Source: Mycobacterium sp. MYCO198283
GTDB lineage: Bacteria > Actinomycetota > Actinomycetes > Mycobacteriales > Mycobacteriaceae
DNA length: 64,000 bases
Direction: 5' to 3'
Assembly: GCF_021213805.1 (NCBI RefSeq)
Contig: NZ_JAJQJI010000001.1
Span: forward strand, 317,944-381,943
This document shows, piece after piece, positions 26,522 through 34,752 of this stretch (position 1 is its first letter; each line of letters begins with the position of its first letter). A program made the translations under genes and the position numbers. A model generated the notes under the pieces. The model saw only the letters and a program-made list of their open reading frames with translations. It was not told the DNA's origin and made no database searches.

Positions 26522-27370
26522 ATGGACTACGGCCTCGTACTGTTCACCAGCGATCGCGGCATCACCCCCGCGGCGGCGGCCAAGCTCGCCGACGACCACG
26601 GCTTCACCACCTTCTACGTCCCGGAGCACACCCACATCCCGGTGAAGCGGCAGGCGGCGCATCCCACGACGGGCGACGAGACCCTCCCCGACGACCGCTA
26701 CATGCGGACCCTCGACCCGTGGGTGTCGCTGGGAACCGCCGCCGCGGTCACCCAGCGGGTGCGGCTCTCGACGGCCGTCGCGCTGCCCGTCGAACACGAC
26801 CCGATCTCGCTGGCCAAGACCATCGCCACCCTCGACCACCTCTCCGGCGGCCGGGTGAGCGTCGGCGTCGGATTCGGTTGGAACACCGACGAACTCGCCG
26901 ACCACAACGTGCCGCCCGGCCGCCGGCGCACAATGCTGCGCGAATACCTCGAGGCCATGCGGGCGCTGTGGACGCACGAAGAGGCGTCCTACGACGGCGA
27001 ATTCGTCCAGTTCGGGCCGAGCTGGGCATGGCCGAAGCCGGTGCAGGCACACATCCCGGTGCTGGTCGGCGCCGCCGGCACGGAGAAGAACTTCAGGTGG
27101 ATCGCCAAGTCCGCCGACGGCTGGATCACCACGCCGCGCGACGTCGACATCGACGCGCCGGTGAAGCAGCTGCAGGACAGCTGGGCGGCCGCCGGCCGCG
27201 ACGGGGCGCCGCAGATCGTCGCGCTGGACTTCAAGCCCGACGCCGAGAAGCTGGCGCACTGGGCCGATCTCGGCGTCACCGAGGTGCTGTTCGGCCTGCC
27301 CGACAGGTCCGAGGCCGAGGTCGCCGGCTACGTCGAGCGACTCGCGGGCAAGCTCGCCGCGCTGGTCTGA
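26522..27370 (+). CDS. LLM-class F420-dependent oxidoreductase (Rv0953c-like)
   Basis: This 282-residue TIM-barrel oxidoreductase belongs to the luciferase-like group that in mycobacteria usually binds F420. It has FYVPEHTHIPV, TAVALPVEHDPISLAKTIATLDHLSGGRV, GVGFGWNTDE and VLVGAAGTEKNF. The substrate is unknown. A KstR-type box sits directly at the promoter, so it probably takes part in sterol or related lipid catabolism. There is no Shine-Dalgarno sequence; the ATG is 6 bases from a -10, suggesting a leaderless mRNA. In M. tuberculosis the homologue Rv0953c lies next to the 34-kDa antigen gene; here the sfnG and sortase genes separate them. Confidence 0.85.
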   Translation: MDYGLVLFTSDRGITPAAAAKLADDHGFTTFYVPEHTHIPVKRQAAHPTTGDETLPDDRYMRTLDPWVSLGTAAAVTQRVRLSTAVALPVEHDPISLAKTIATLDHLSGGRVSVGVGFGWNTDELADHNVPPGRRRTMLREYLEAMRALWTHEEASYDGEFVQFGPSWAWPKPVQAHIPVLVGAAGTEKNFRWIAKSADGWITTPRDVDIDAPVKQLQDSWAAAGRDGAPQIVALDFKPDAEKLAHWADLGVTEVLFGLPDRSEAEVAGYVERLAGKLAALV

Positions 27371-27381
27371 CGCTGTGGACG

Positions 27382-27443
27382 CGCCGAACGTAACGCAGCG
27401 GCGGGATTCCTAGCGGTTCACCGCCGTGACGTTACGTTCGGCG
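27382..27443. repeat. 62-bp palindromic repeat, left copy
   Basis: The 14-base arms CGCCGAACGTAACG and CGTTACGTTCGGCG are perfectly complementary and enclose a 34-base centre. An almost identical element with the same arm sequences and the same centre length lies at 28303-28364, on the other side of the DUF559 gene. The first and last parts of the centres are also alike (CAGCGGCG and ACCGCCGTG); the middle differs. Confidence 0.85.
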
Positions 27444-27474
27444 GCGTGTCGGTGCGCCCGCGCAAACTGCCGAC

Positions 27475-28314
27475 ATGACCGAACCGTTCCTCGGCAGCGA
27501 GGCGTTGGTTGCCGGCAGGGTGACCTGCCACCAGCTGCGGCACGGCTGCGTCCGCATGCACCAGGACGTCTACCTGCCGTCAGGTGTGGCGAGGACGCCG
27601 ACGGTCAACGCGCAGGCCGCGTGGCTGCGGTCCCGTCGCCGCGGGGTGCTCGCGGGATGGTCGGCGTCGGCGCTGCACGGCGCCCGGTGGATCGACGCCA
27701 CCGAACCTGCCACCATCATCGACTCGAATCGACGACCGACCGCGGGCATCCGGGTGTGGGCCGACAGCATCGAGCCCGACGAGATCACCGCCATCGGTGG
27801 CATGGCCGTCACCACCCCTGCCCGCACGGCGCTCGACCTCGCGTCGCGCCTGCCCCTTCACCGCGCCGTCGCCGCTGTCGACGCCCTGCTGCGCGCCACC
27901 CACCTCAAGCCGGTGGACGTCGAACCGCTCGTCGAGCGCTATCGCGGGCGGCGCAACATCCGGCGGGTGCGCCCGGTGCTCGACCTCGCCGACGGCGGCG
28001 CGGAGTCGCCGCGCGAGACCTGGCTCCGGTTGGTGGTCATCCGGCACCGGCTTCCGCGGCCGCAGACACAGGTGCTGATCCGCAACGAGTACGGCGTCGT
28101 CATCGCACAAGCCGATCTCGGCTGGCCCGAGCGTGCGATCGCCCTCGAATACGAAGGTGCGCATCACCGCCTCGACCGGAGACAGTTCGCGAAGGACATC
28201 AGACGCCTCGAGGCGATGACCGAGGCCGGGTGGATCGTCGTCCGGATCACCTCCGCAGACACCGAGGCGACGGTGATCCGGCGCGTCAAGGCGGCATTCG
28301 CTCGCCGAACGTAA
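27475..28314 (+). CDS. DUF559-type nuclease-fold protein flanked by palindromes
   Basis: This 279-residue protein has an N-terminal region like the AbiEi/antitoxin-type winged-helix proteins common in actinobacteria (about 10-130; RGVLAGWSASALHGARW, VTTPARTALDLASRL). A C-terminal DUF559/Vsr-like nuclease-fold domain (about 180-278) has QADLGWPERAIALEYEGAHHR, where the Asp-Glu-Tyr-Glu cluster may be the metal site, then FAKDIRRLEAMTEAGWIVVRIT. CAAACT ends 6 bases before the ATG and there is no ribosome site, so a leaderless mRNA is possible. The TAA stop lies inside the right palindrome. No toxin or methylase partner is adjacent. Function unknown; a link to the flanking repeats is inference. 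Confidence 0.8.
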   Translation: MTEPFLGSEALVAGRVTCHQLRHGCVRMHQDVYLPSGVARTPTVNAQAAWLRSRRRGVLAGWSASALHGARWIDATEPATIIDSNRRPTAGIRVWADSIEPDEITAIGGMAVTTPARTALDLASRLPLHRAVAAVDALLRATHLKPVDVEPLVERYRGRRNIRRVRPVLDLADGGAESPRETWLRLVVIRHRLPRPQTQVLIRNEYGVVIAQADLGWPERAIALEYEGAHHRLDRRQFAKDIRRLEAMTEAGWIVVRITSADTEATVIRRVKAAFARRT

Positions 28315-28364
28315 CGCAGCGGCGCAAATACGGGCCGCTGACCGCCGTGGCGTTACGTTCGGCG
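28303..28364. repeat. 62-bp palindromic repeat, right copy
   Basis: This element has the same 14-base arms as the left copy, again 34 bases apart. It carries the TAA stop of the DUF559 gene (28312-28314) and lies between that gene and the convergent thiolase-like gene ending at 28379. It may act as a bidirectional terminator, but the equal copy upstream of the gene cannot have that role. Confidence 0.85.
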
Positions 28365-28378
28365 GTGGTTGTCGAACG

Positions 28379-29911
28379 TCAGGCCAGCGTCGCGACGTTC
28401 TTGTCGCCGGCAGCCGTCACGGCGATCGACGCGCCGAGGGGGTCGCCGTCGCTCAGCACCGCCACCAGCTCCTCGTCCTCGCTGACCGCCATGAACCGCG
28501 ACCCGTCGGCGTCGAGTCGGCCGATGATGATGCCGGTGCGGACGGGCCAGTCGTAGCGCACCGAATAGGTCTCGACGGTGCCGCGGCCGTCGACGTGGCG
28601 GGTCACCGGAACCTTCGGCAGCGCCGCGATGTCGGCCTGCAGCTCCGCGCTGCGGTCGGCCGCCCAGTCGCCGGGCTCGGTCGAATACACGCCCGCCGAA
28701 TACTTGCTCATCACCCCACCGTTCGCGCCGACCAGCCCGAACGCGCCGGGCCGCTCCCGCATGGCGGCGACGGTCTCGGCGATCGCGTGCAGCGAGTAGC
28801 TGTTGCCGGGCCCGCCGAAGTACGGCAGCCCGCCGGTGAGCGTCAGGCCGCGCGGGTCGTGCGGCGCCAACCCGAATGCGTCGCACACCGCGAACACCGG
28901 GAACGGGAAGCAGCTGTAGAGGTCGAAGGTCGCGACGTCGTCGATGCCGATCCCGGCGACCCGAAGTGCCTCCGCGACAGCCTGTTTCGCCGACACGCTG
29001 ACGCCCAGCTCCGCGCGGTCGAGCAGCGGCTGTTCGGTTTGGTCGGCGTGCCCGCGCAGGAACACCCACCTGTCCTCGGGCACCCCGAGCCGGCGGGCGG
29101 CGGCCAGCGACATCACGATCGCGGCGGCGCCCTGGTTCACGGTGTCCCGGGCGACCAGCAGGCGGGGATACGGATCGCAGATCATCCGGTTGCGGTCGGT
29201 CACCGTGACGATCTCGTCGACCGACCGTTCCACCGGCGACGCCGAGTAGGGGTTCTTCGCCGCCACCGCCGAGAACGGTGCGAACAGCTCCGCCATCTCG
29301 CGCCGGTATTCGGCGACCCCGAGGCGCAGCGCCGCCCGCCGGGCGTTCTCCAGCAGGCCGTATTGCACGGGTGCGCCCGTCAGGCCGTGCGCGACGGTGT
29401 AGTCGCTCATGTACTGCTCGAAGCCGTAGCCCCGGTCCTCCAGCTGGCCGCCGACGTGCTCGGTGAAATCCGGCTTGTCGTCGCGGTTCGCGAAGTACTT
29501 CGTCGTCGAGCCGGGCTCGCTGCCGACGATCAGCGCCACCTCGACCTCGCCCGCCGCGATGGCACCGGCGAACTCCGTCATCAGCTTCTGCGGGCTGTTG
29601 CCGCCGATGGGCTCGAGCACCGCGCGCGCCGGGTCGGCACCGATCCGCCGGGCCACCGACCGCAGGTAGTTGTCCGAGGCACCCAGCGGCGGATCGGCGA
29701 ACGGGGTGCAGATCTCGAATTGCCGCAGCCCGGCGAACACCTCGATGGCCGTTGCCACCGCACCGACGGACGCGCCGGTGTCGGCCAGCGCCGCCTGGGT
29801 GGCCGCGGTCGCCAGGTCGACCGCCGACATGCCGCGGTAGCCGGCGTCGTCGACGCGTTCGGTGAACTGACCGACGCCGACGACCACCGGTGTCCGCGGA
29901 TCGAGCTGCAT
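28379..29911 (-). CDS. TLP1-type thiolase-like protein with extra C-terminal domain
   Basis: This 510-residue protein has the thiolase fold (about 1-400) plus a C-terminal beta domain (about 420-500) typical of the SCP2-thiolase-like type 1 group (TLP1) described from M. smegmatis. Catalytic thiolase residues are not conserved: the nucleophile loop reads GGNSPQKLM with no Cys, the His-Asp-Cys-Phe motif of SCP2 thiolases appears as YSCFPFPVF, and the last motif is GANGGVMS. It may therefore bind acyl-CoA or act in a complex rather than cleave ketoacyl-CoA. The ATG has GGGAGG 6 bases upstream. A KstR-type box 78 bases upstream ties it to sterol-related metabolism. Confidence 0.82.
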   Translation of the reverse strand: MQLDPRTPVVVGVGQFTERVDDAGYRGMSAVDLATAATQAALADTGASVGAVATAIEVFAGLRQFEICTPFADPPLGASDNYLRSVARRIGADPARAVLEPIGGNSPQKLMTEFAGAIAAGEVEVALIVGSEPGSTTKYFANRDDKPDFTEHVGGQLEDRGYGFEQYMSDYTVAHGLTGAPVQYGLLENARRAALRLGVAEYRREMAELFAPFSAVAAKNPYSASPVERSVDEIVTVTDRNRMICDPYPRLLVARDTVNQGAAAIVMSLAAARRLGVPEDRWVFLRGHADQTEQPLLDRAELGVSVSAKQAVAEALRVAGIGIDDVATFDLYSCFPFPVFAVCDAFGLAPHDPRGLTLTGGLPYFGGPGNSYSLHAIAETVAAMRERPGAFGLVGANGGVMSKYSAGVYSTEPGDWAADRSAELQADIAALPKVPVTRHVDGRGTVETYSVRYDWPVRTGIIIGRLDADGSRFMAVSEDEELVAVLSDGDPLGASIAVTAAGDKNVATLA

Positions 29912-29988
29912 GACAAACCTCCCGACGACTGTTAATTCGTCAGGCTAATGGTCCGGGGGCGGCCGGAGCGACGCGGGGTCGCCCGAAC

Positions 29989-30002
29989 TGGAACATGTTC
30001 CA
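29989..30002 (-). promoter_or_regulatory. KstR-type operator upstream of the thiolase-like gene
   Basis: TGGAACATGTTCCA matches TNNAACNNGTTNNA and is a perfect palindrome, extended by one further C/G pair. It lies just after the sucD stop codon and 78 bases before the ATG of the thiolase-like gene on the same strand. It is the second such box within 3.5 kb. Confidence 0.7.
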
Positions 30003-30007
30003 GTCCG

Positions 30008-30925
30008 CTACAGGCTCTGCAGGATCTCCCTGGCCAGCGCGGCGGTCTCCGACGGCGTCTTGCCGACCTTCACCCCGGCCGCCTCGAGCGCCTCTTTCTT
30101 GGCCGCCGCGGTGCCCGACGAGCCCGACACGATGGCGCCGGCGTGGCCCATCGTCTTGCCCTCGGGCGCGGTGAAGCCGGCGACATAGCCGACGACCGGC
30201 TTGGTCACGTGCTCCTTGATGTAGTCGGCGGCGCGCTCCTCGGCGTCCCCGCCGATCTCGCCGATCATCACGATGATCTTGGTGTCGGGGTCCTGCTCGA
30301 AGGCCTCGATGGCGTCGATGTGCGTCGTCCCGATCACCGGGTCGCCGCCGATGCCGATGGCGGTGGAGAAGCCGAAGTCGTTGAGCTCGAACATCATCTG
30401 GTAGGTCAGCGTGCCCGACTTCGACACCAGGCCCACCGGGCCGGGCCCCGTGATGTTGGCGGGCGTGATGCCGGCCAGCGCCTCGCCGGGGGTGATGATG
30501 CCCGGACAGTTCGGCCCGATGATGCGGGTCTTCGGGGCCCCCTCGCCACCGCTCTTGGCGAGGTTGTAGGCCCACGCATACGCGGTGTCCTGCACCGGGA
30601 TTCCCTCGGTGATGACGACCAGCAGCGGGATCTCGGCGTCGATGGCTTCGATGATGGCGTCCTTGGCGAACTTCGGCGGCACGAAGACCACCGACACGTC
30701 GGCGCCCGTCTCCTTCATCGCCTCGGCCACCGATCCGAACACCGGCAGCTCGACGTCGTTGCCCTGCGAATCCTGGTGCGACACCGTGGTTCCCGCCTTG
30801 CGGGCGTTCACGCCGCCGACCACCTGGGTGCCGGCCTTGAGCATCAGCTTGGTGTGCTTGGTGCCCTCACCGCCGGTGATGCCCTGGACGATGACCTTGC
30901 TGTCCTTGTTCAGGAAGATCGACAT
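30008..30925 (-). CDS. sucD: Succinyl-CoA synthetase alpha subunit
   Basis: SucD (305 residues) carries the CoA-binding and phosphohistidine site of the TCA-cycle enzyme that interconverts succinyl-CoA and succinate. The N-terminal Rossmann domain has [18 protein letters not shown]. The ligase domain has [13 protein letters not shown] and the phospho-His region [22 protein letters not shown]. It follows sucC by 21 bases on the same strand. GGAAAGGAACC lies before the ATG. Length and motifs are normal throughout. Confidence 0.97.
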   Translation of the reverse strand: MSIFLNKDSKVIVQGITGGEGTKHTKLMLKAGTQVVGGVNARKAGTTVSHQDSQGNDVELPVFGSVAEAMKETGADVSVVFVPPKFAKDAIIEAIDAEIPLLVVITEGIPVQDTAYAWAYNLAKSGGEGAPKTRIIGPNCPGIITPGEALAGITPANITGPGPVGLVSKSGTLTYQMMFELNDFGFSTAIGIGGDPVIGTTHIDAIEAFEQDPDTKIIVMIGEIGGDAEERAADYIKEHVTKPVVGYVAGFTAPEGKTMGHAGAIVSGSSGTAAAKKEALEAAGVKVGKTPSETAALAREILQSL

Positions 30926-30946
30926 TTCAGGTTCCTTTCCCGGCCC

Positions 30947-32113
30947 TCAAGCCCGAGCGGCGAGTTCGGCGGCCTTGTCGGCGGCTTCGTCCATGGTGCC
31001 GACCTCGGTCACCAGCGGATGATTCGCCTCGGCCAGGATGCGGCGGCCCTCCTCGACGTTGTTGCCGTCGAGCCGGACCACCAGCGGCTTGTTCGCCTCG
31101 TCGCCGAGGATCTTCAGTGCGTTGACGATGCCGTTGGCCACCGCGTCGCAGGCGGTGATGCCGCCGAAGACGTTCACGAACACGCTCTTGACCTGTTCGT
31201 CGCCCAGGATGACGTCGAGCCCGGCGGCCATCACCTCGGCCGAGGCACCGCCACCGATGTCGAGGAAGTTCGCGGGCTTGACGCCGCCGTGGCGCTCGCC
31301 GGCGTAGGCCACGACGTCGAGCGTCGACATGACGAGCCCGGCGCCGTTGCCGATGATCCCGACCTGACCGTCCAGCTTGACGTAGTTGAGGTCGTTCTCC
31401 TTGGCCTTGAGCTCCAGCGGGTCGGTGGCGTCGCGGTCCGCGAACTCGGCGTGCTCGGGATGGCGGAAGTCGGCATTCGCGTCGAGCGTCACCTTGCCGT
31501 CGAGCGCGAGGATCCTATCGTCCGGCGTGCGCACCAGCGGGTTCACCTCGACCAGCGTGGCGTCCTCTTTGGTGAACACCTCCCACAGCTTGGCGATCGT
31601 GACCGCCGCCGAGTCCAGCACCTCGTCGGGCAGGTGGCCCTGCCGGGCGATCTCGCGGGCGAATGCCTCGTCGACACCCGTGGTGGCGTCGACGGGGATG
31701 CGGGCCAACCGGTCGGGCTTGGTGGCGGCCACCTCTTCGATCTCCATGCCGCCCTCGACCGAGCACATCGCCAGGTAGGTGCGGTTCGAGCGGTCGAGCA
31801 GGAACGAGATGTAGTACTCCTCGGCGATGTCGCTCGCCTCGGCGACCAGCAGCTTCTTCACGACATGACCCTTGATGTCGAGGCCGAGGATGTTCTGCGC
31901 GTGCTCGAAAGCGTCGTCGGGGGTGGCGGCGTACTTCACCCCGCCGGCCTTGCCGCGACCACCGACCTTCACCTGCGCCTTGACCATGACCGGCTTGCCG
32001 ATCTCCTCCGCGATGGCCTTCGCGTCCTCGGCGGAGGTGGTCACGCGGCCGGGCGTCGTCGGAACGTTGTGCTTGGCGAACAGTTCTTTCGCCTGGTACT
32101 CGAAGAGGTCCAT
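30947..32113 (-). CDS. sucC: Succinyl-CoA synthetase beta subunit
   Basis: SucC (388 residues) is the nucleotide-binding subunit. It starts [20 protein letters not shown] and has an ATP-grasp domain ([16 protein letters not shown]) and a C-terminal CoA-ligase-like domain ([34 protein letters not shown]). The start at 32113 is fixed by the conserved N-terminus; an upstream in-frame extension is not conserved in the family. GGGAC lies about 10 bases upstream. The 264-base intergenic region upstream has two CRP-like sites, suggesting carbon- or cAMP-responsive control of sucCD. Confidence 0.97.
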   Translation of the reverse strand: MDLFEYQAKELFAKHNVPTTPGRVTTSAEDAKAIAEEIGKPVMVKAQVKVGGRGKAGGVKYAATPDDAFEHAQNILGLDIKGHVVKKLLVAEASDIAEEYYISFLLDRSNRTYLAMCSVEGGMEIEEVAATKPDRLARIPVDATTGVDEAFAREIARQGHLPDEVLDSAAVTIAKLWEVFTKEDATLVEVNPLVRTPDDRILALDGKVTLDANADFRHPEHAEFADRDATDPLELKAKENDLNYVKLDGQVGIIGNGAGLVMSTLDVVAYAGERHGGVKPANFLDIGGGASAEVMAAGLDVILGDEQVKSVFVNVFGGITACDAVANGIVNALKILGDEANKPLVVRLDGNNVEEGRRILAEANHPLVTEVGTMDEAADKAAELAARA

Positions 32114-32216
32114 GTGCTCGAGTAGTCCCTGTCTGTCGTCGTCGACGGTTTGGCTTCCGATACTCGGGGGAACCATATCCACAGCGGATGTCGCGATTGT
32201 CACCGGCCACCGGTCC

Positions 32217-32272
32217 TGTGGTAGAACTCACCGGCGGTAGTACAGCGACGGCGTCGAGTGATTCACATCACA
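32217..32272. promoter_or_regulatory. Two CRP-like sites between sucC and the M23 peptidase gene
   Basis: AGTGATTCACATCACA (32257-32272) matches the mycobacterial CRP consensus TGTGA-N6-TCACA at all but the first base. TGTGGTAGAACTCACC (32217-32232) is a weaker match 40 bases away. The better site is 144 bases upstream of sucC and 106 bases upstream of the peptidase gene, so it could act on either promoter. Confidence 0.5.
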
Positions 32273-32377
32273 TCCGGAGCCGGTTTCAGATCCCCGCTTG
32301 CTTACCCGCGCAACGGTTGGTTACCGTCACCGGGACGTAGATAACGTTCTGGTCACGAGTCAGAAGGATTGTCCGGG

Positions 32378-33418
32378 TTGGCGCAACATCGTTCGAGCCG
32401 CACCCCTCACCGGGGTTCGATGGCCGTACGTGAACCAGACCGCTGGGACACCCGTTTCGACGACGACATCACCGAGCTCATCCCGTTCAACGAGTTCGGC
32501 GGCCTCGAGGACGCGGACTTCGCCCAGCAGACCGCATTCGGGAACGAGTCCGCGGTGGTCCACGCCCCGGAACTCGATGACCTCGACGACACCGACGATC
32601 TGCGGCCGCTGCGACTCGACGTTCCCGCCCGGTTCCGGGCGGAGGCCGACCACGAGGATCCGCACCCGTACCGGTCGCACGGTCACGAGATCACCGACGT
32701 CGTGCCCATTCAGCGCGGTCACCACCGCAAGCCCGCCGCCACCTCGGCCGGTAAGGGCCGGCTGCTGATCGCAGCGATGGCCGCGGGCGCCGCCGCGGCC
32801 GCCGCACACTCGATGACCGCCGGTGACGACACGTCGTCCACGGAAGCCGTGGTCGCCGCCGACGACACCGTTGCGGCCGGCAAACCCATCGCGAAGTCCA
32901 GCATGGGCGTGCAGGTGGTGACTGTCGCCTCGAGCTCCTCGGCGCACACCGAAGAGCTCCAGAAGGCGGTGGCATTCGCGCAGGAGCGCGCCGAGCGCGA
33001 GGCCCGCATGCAGCGCCCGCTGTTCGTGATGCCGACGAAGGGCATCTTCACCTCGGGCTTCGGCTACCGCTGGGGCGTCCTGCACGCCGGCGTCGACATC
33101 GCCAACTCCATCGGCACCCCGATCCTCGCCGCATCCGACGGCGTCGTGATCGACGTCGGCCCGACCGCCGGCTACGGCGCCTGGGTCAAGCTGCGCCACT
33201 CCGACGGCACGGTCACGCTGTACGGCCACATCAACTCGTGGAACGTCAGCATCGGCCAGCGCGTCATGGCGGGCGACCAGATCGCCACCATGGGCAACCG
33301 CGGCAACTCCACCGGCCCGCACCTGCACTTCGAGGTCATGCTGAACGGCACGGATCGCGTCGACCCGCAGCCGTGGCTGGCCAAGCGCGGCATCGGGCTC
33401 GGCGCTCTCACCGGCTGA
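32378..33418 (+). CDS. M23-family metallopeptidase, membrane-anchored
   Basis: This 346-residue protein has an acidic cytoplasmic N-terminus, one membrane helix (about 130-150; LLIAAMAAGAAAAAAHS), a short coiled coil (TEELQKAVAFAQERAEREA) and a C-terminal LytM/M23 domain (about 225-340). Zinc ligands are visible as HAGVDIA (His and Asp) and HLHFEV (second His of the pair), with GHINSWNV between. M23 enzymes cut peptide cross-bridges in cell-wall peptidoglycan. The start is uncertain: TTG 32378 has GAAGGA at 9 bases, TTG 32369 is too close to it, and ATG 32420 is the first ATG. The homologue in M. tuberculosis is Rv0950c. Confidence 0.88.
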   Translation: MAQHRSSRTPHRGSMAVREPDRWDTRFDDDITELIPFNEFGGLEDADFAQQTAFGNESAVVHAPELDDLDDTDDLRPLRLDVPARFRAEADHEDPHPYRSHGHEITDVVPIQRGHHRKPAATSAGKGRLLIAAMAAGAAAAAAHSMTAGDDTSSTEAVVAADDTVAAGKPIAKSSMGVQVVTVASSSSAHTEELQKAVAFAQERAEREARMQRPLFVMPTKGIFTSGFGYRWGVLHAGVDIANSIGTPILAASDGVVIDVGPTAGYGAWVKLRHSDGTVTLYGHINSWNVSIGQRVMAGDQIATMGNRGNSTGPHLHFEVMLNGTDRVDPQPWLAKRGIGLGALTG

Positions 33419-33429
33419 CGCCGACTCCG

Positions 33430-34026
33430 GTGAGCACCGACGACCCGTCGGCCGATGTCACCTCCGGCGATGACGACGGGGAAGGCGCCGATCCGCCGAC
33501 CGGCATCCTGCGCCGCCATCCCACCGGCCCGACGATCATCCGCCGCCACCCGACCGGCGCTTTTCCGGTCAGCCCGGACGAACCGCCCACCGGCCTCATC
33601 GCAGCGGACATCGACGACGTCCCCACCGGCCTCATCGACCCGGACGTCACCCGGCCACCCAGCGCCGGCACGGCGATCGCCGCGTCGGCTGCGGCGATCC
33701 TGAACGGCTGGGTGGCGGCGGTGTTCGCCACCGACCTGATCACCGGCTGGTGGCAGACCGACACACTGTTCTGTGTCGCCGTGGGCTTTCTCATCGCGAT
33801 CGTCGCTGCCGCGACCATCACCGGCGTCGTCGCGGTGCTGCTGCGGCAGGGCAGCGGCCGGTACCTGATCGGCGCAGCCGCGGCCGTCACGCTGCTCATC
33901 TTCGCGGGCATCTTCATCGCCGGCGCCGAGATCGCGTGGATCGTCTACCTGGCACCGGTGTTCGCGGTGCTCGCCGCGGTGCTGGTGGCCCTGCCGGCGA
34001 CGCGCCGGTGGTGCGCCGCCGGATGA
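33430..34026 (+). CDS. Membrane protein with PTG repeats
   Basis: This 198-residue protein has a hydrophilic N-terminus (1-75) in which the tripeptide Pro-Thr-Gly recurs five times (PPTGIL, HPTGPT, HPTGAF, PPTGLI, VPTGLI), then four hydrophobic helices (about 80-195). It ends LVALPATRRWCAAG. I chose GTG 33430, 11 bases after the peptidase stop; the ribosome site is weak, so translation may be coupled to the gene upstream. I do not recognise the family. The end is shared with the next gene, which finishes LALLPATRRWC plus a short tail. Confidence 0.7.
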   Translation: MSTDDPSADVTSGDDDGEGADPPTGILRRHPTGPTIIRRHPTGAFPVSPDEPPTGLIAADIDDVPTGLIDPDVTRPPSAGTAIAASAAAILNGWVAAVFATDLITGWWQTDTLFCVAVGFLIAIVAAATITGVVAVLLRQGSGRYLIGAAAAVTLLIFAGIFIAGAEIAWIVYLAPVFAVLAAVLVALPATRRWCAAG

Positions 34027-34071
34027 ACCCACTACCGTGAGCGCGACACGCGAGGACGAGGAGCCGGTGGC

Positions 34072-34752
34072 ATGAATCCCTGGGATCAGGGCGGTCCGCC
34101 GCCGCACCAGGGTAGCTGGCAGCCGGGTGGCTGGCAGGCGCCCGAGCCCCGTCACACCGGCTACCCGTACGGTCCGCCGCCGGCCTATCCGTACGGTCCG
34201 CCGCCCGGCTATCCGTACGGGCCGCCCAACCCGCCTGCCAGCGGCGCCACCGCGATCGTCGCGGCCGTGCTCAGCTTTCTCGGCGCGCTGGCCAACGTGC
34301 TGAGTGCGGTCGACGGCTTCGTCAGCGTTGCCTCACTCCGAGAGCCGCGCGGCGCCTACGGCGTCGAGTACCCCGCCTGGTTGGCGCCGACGGGAATCAT
34401 CGTGTCGATCGCTCAGCTCGTGTTGGCCGTGGCGCTGGTCTTCGGCGGTGTGCAACTGGTGCGGCGCCGGCTCAACGGCCGCGTCGTCGTGGCGGCGGCC
34501 GCGGGCGCAGCCGTCCTGATCCAGCTCGTGAGCCTGGGGTTCGCGGCGGCCGCGGTGAAATGGGCCAGGGACCTGAGCGCGCGGTACGACGTCGGAGTCG
34601 ACCTCGGCCCCCTGCTGACGCTGAGCATCGGCATCTCCGCCGTGATGATCATCTTCCCGATCGCGACGGGCGTGCTGGCGCTGCTGCCGGCGACGCGGCG
34701 GTGGTGCCTGTCGGCGCCGCCATCGCCCGGGCCGCCGTTCGGGCGGTATTAG
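34072..34752 (+). CDS. Membrane protein with Pro/Tyr-rich N-terminus
   Basis: This 226-residue protein begins with a disordered region of about 55 residues holding repeats of YPYGPPP, a feature of many mycobacterial membrane proteins. Four helices (about 57-215) follow. The end is LALLPATRRWCLSAPPSPGPPFGRY. The ATG at 34072 has GAGGAG 9 bases upstream. The last four bases overlap the end of uvrD1, which is read in the opposite direction. No enzymatic motif is seen. The similar C-terminus and topology suggest a common origin with the gene just upstream. Confidence 0.75.
   Translation: MNPWDQGGPPPHQGSWQPGGWQAPEPRHTGYPYGPPPAYPYGPPPGYPYGPPNPPASGATAIVAAVLSFLGALANVLSAVDGFVSVASLREPRGAYGVEYPAWLAPTGIIVSIAQLVLAVALVFGGVQLVRRRLNGRVVVAAAAGAAVLIQLVSLGFAAAAVKWARDLSARYDVGVDLGPLLTLSIGISAVMIIFPIATGVLALLPATRRWCLSAPPSPGPPFGRY

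Noticed and set aside
27475..28314. DUF559 gene as one half of an AbiE-type toxin-antitoxin pair
   Set aside because: No nucleotidyltransferase toxin gene is adjacent and the neighbours face away or belong to metabolism.
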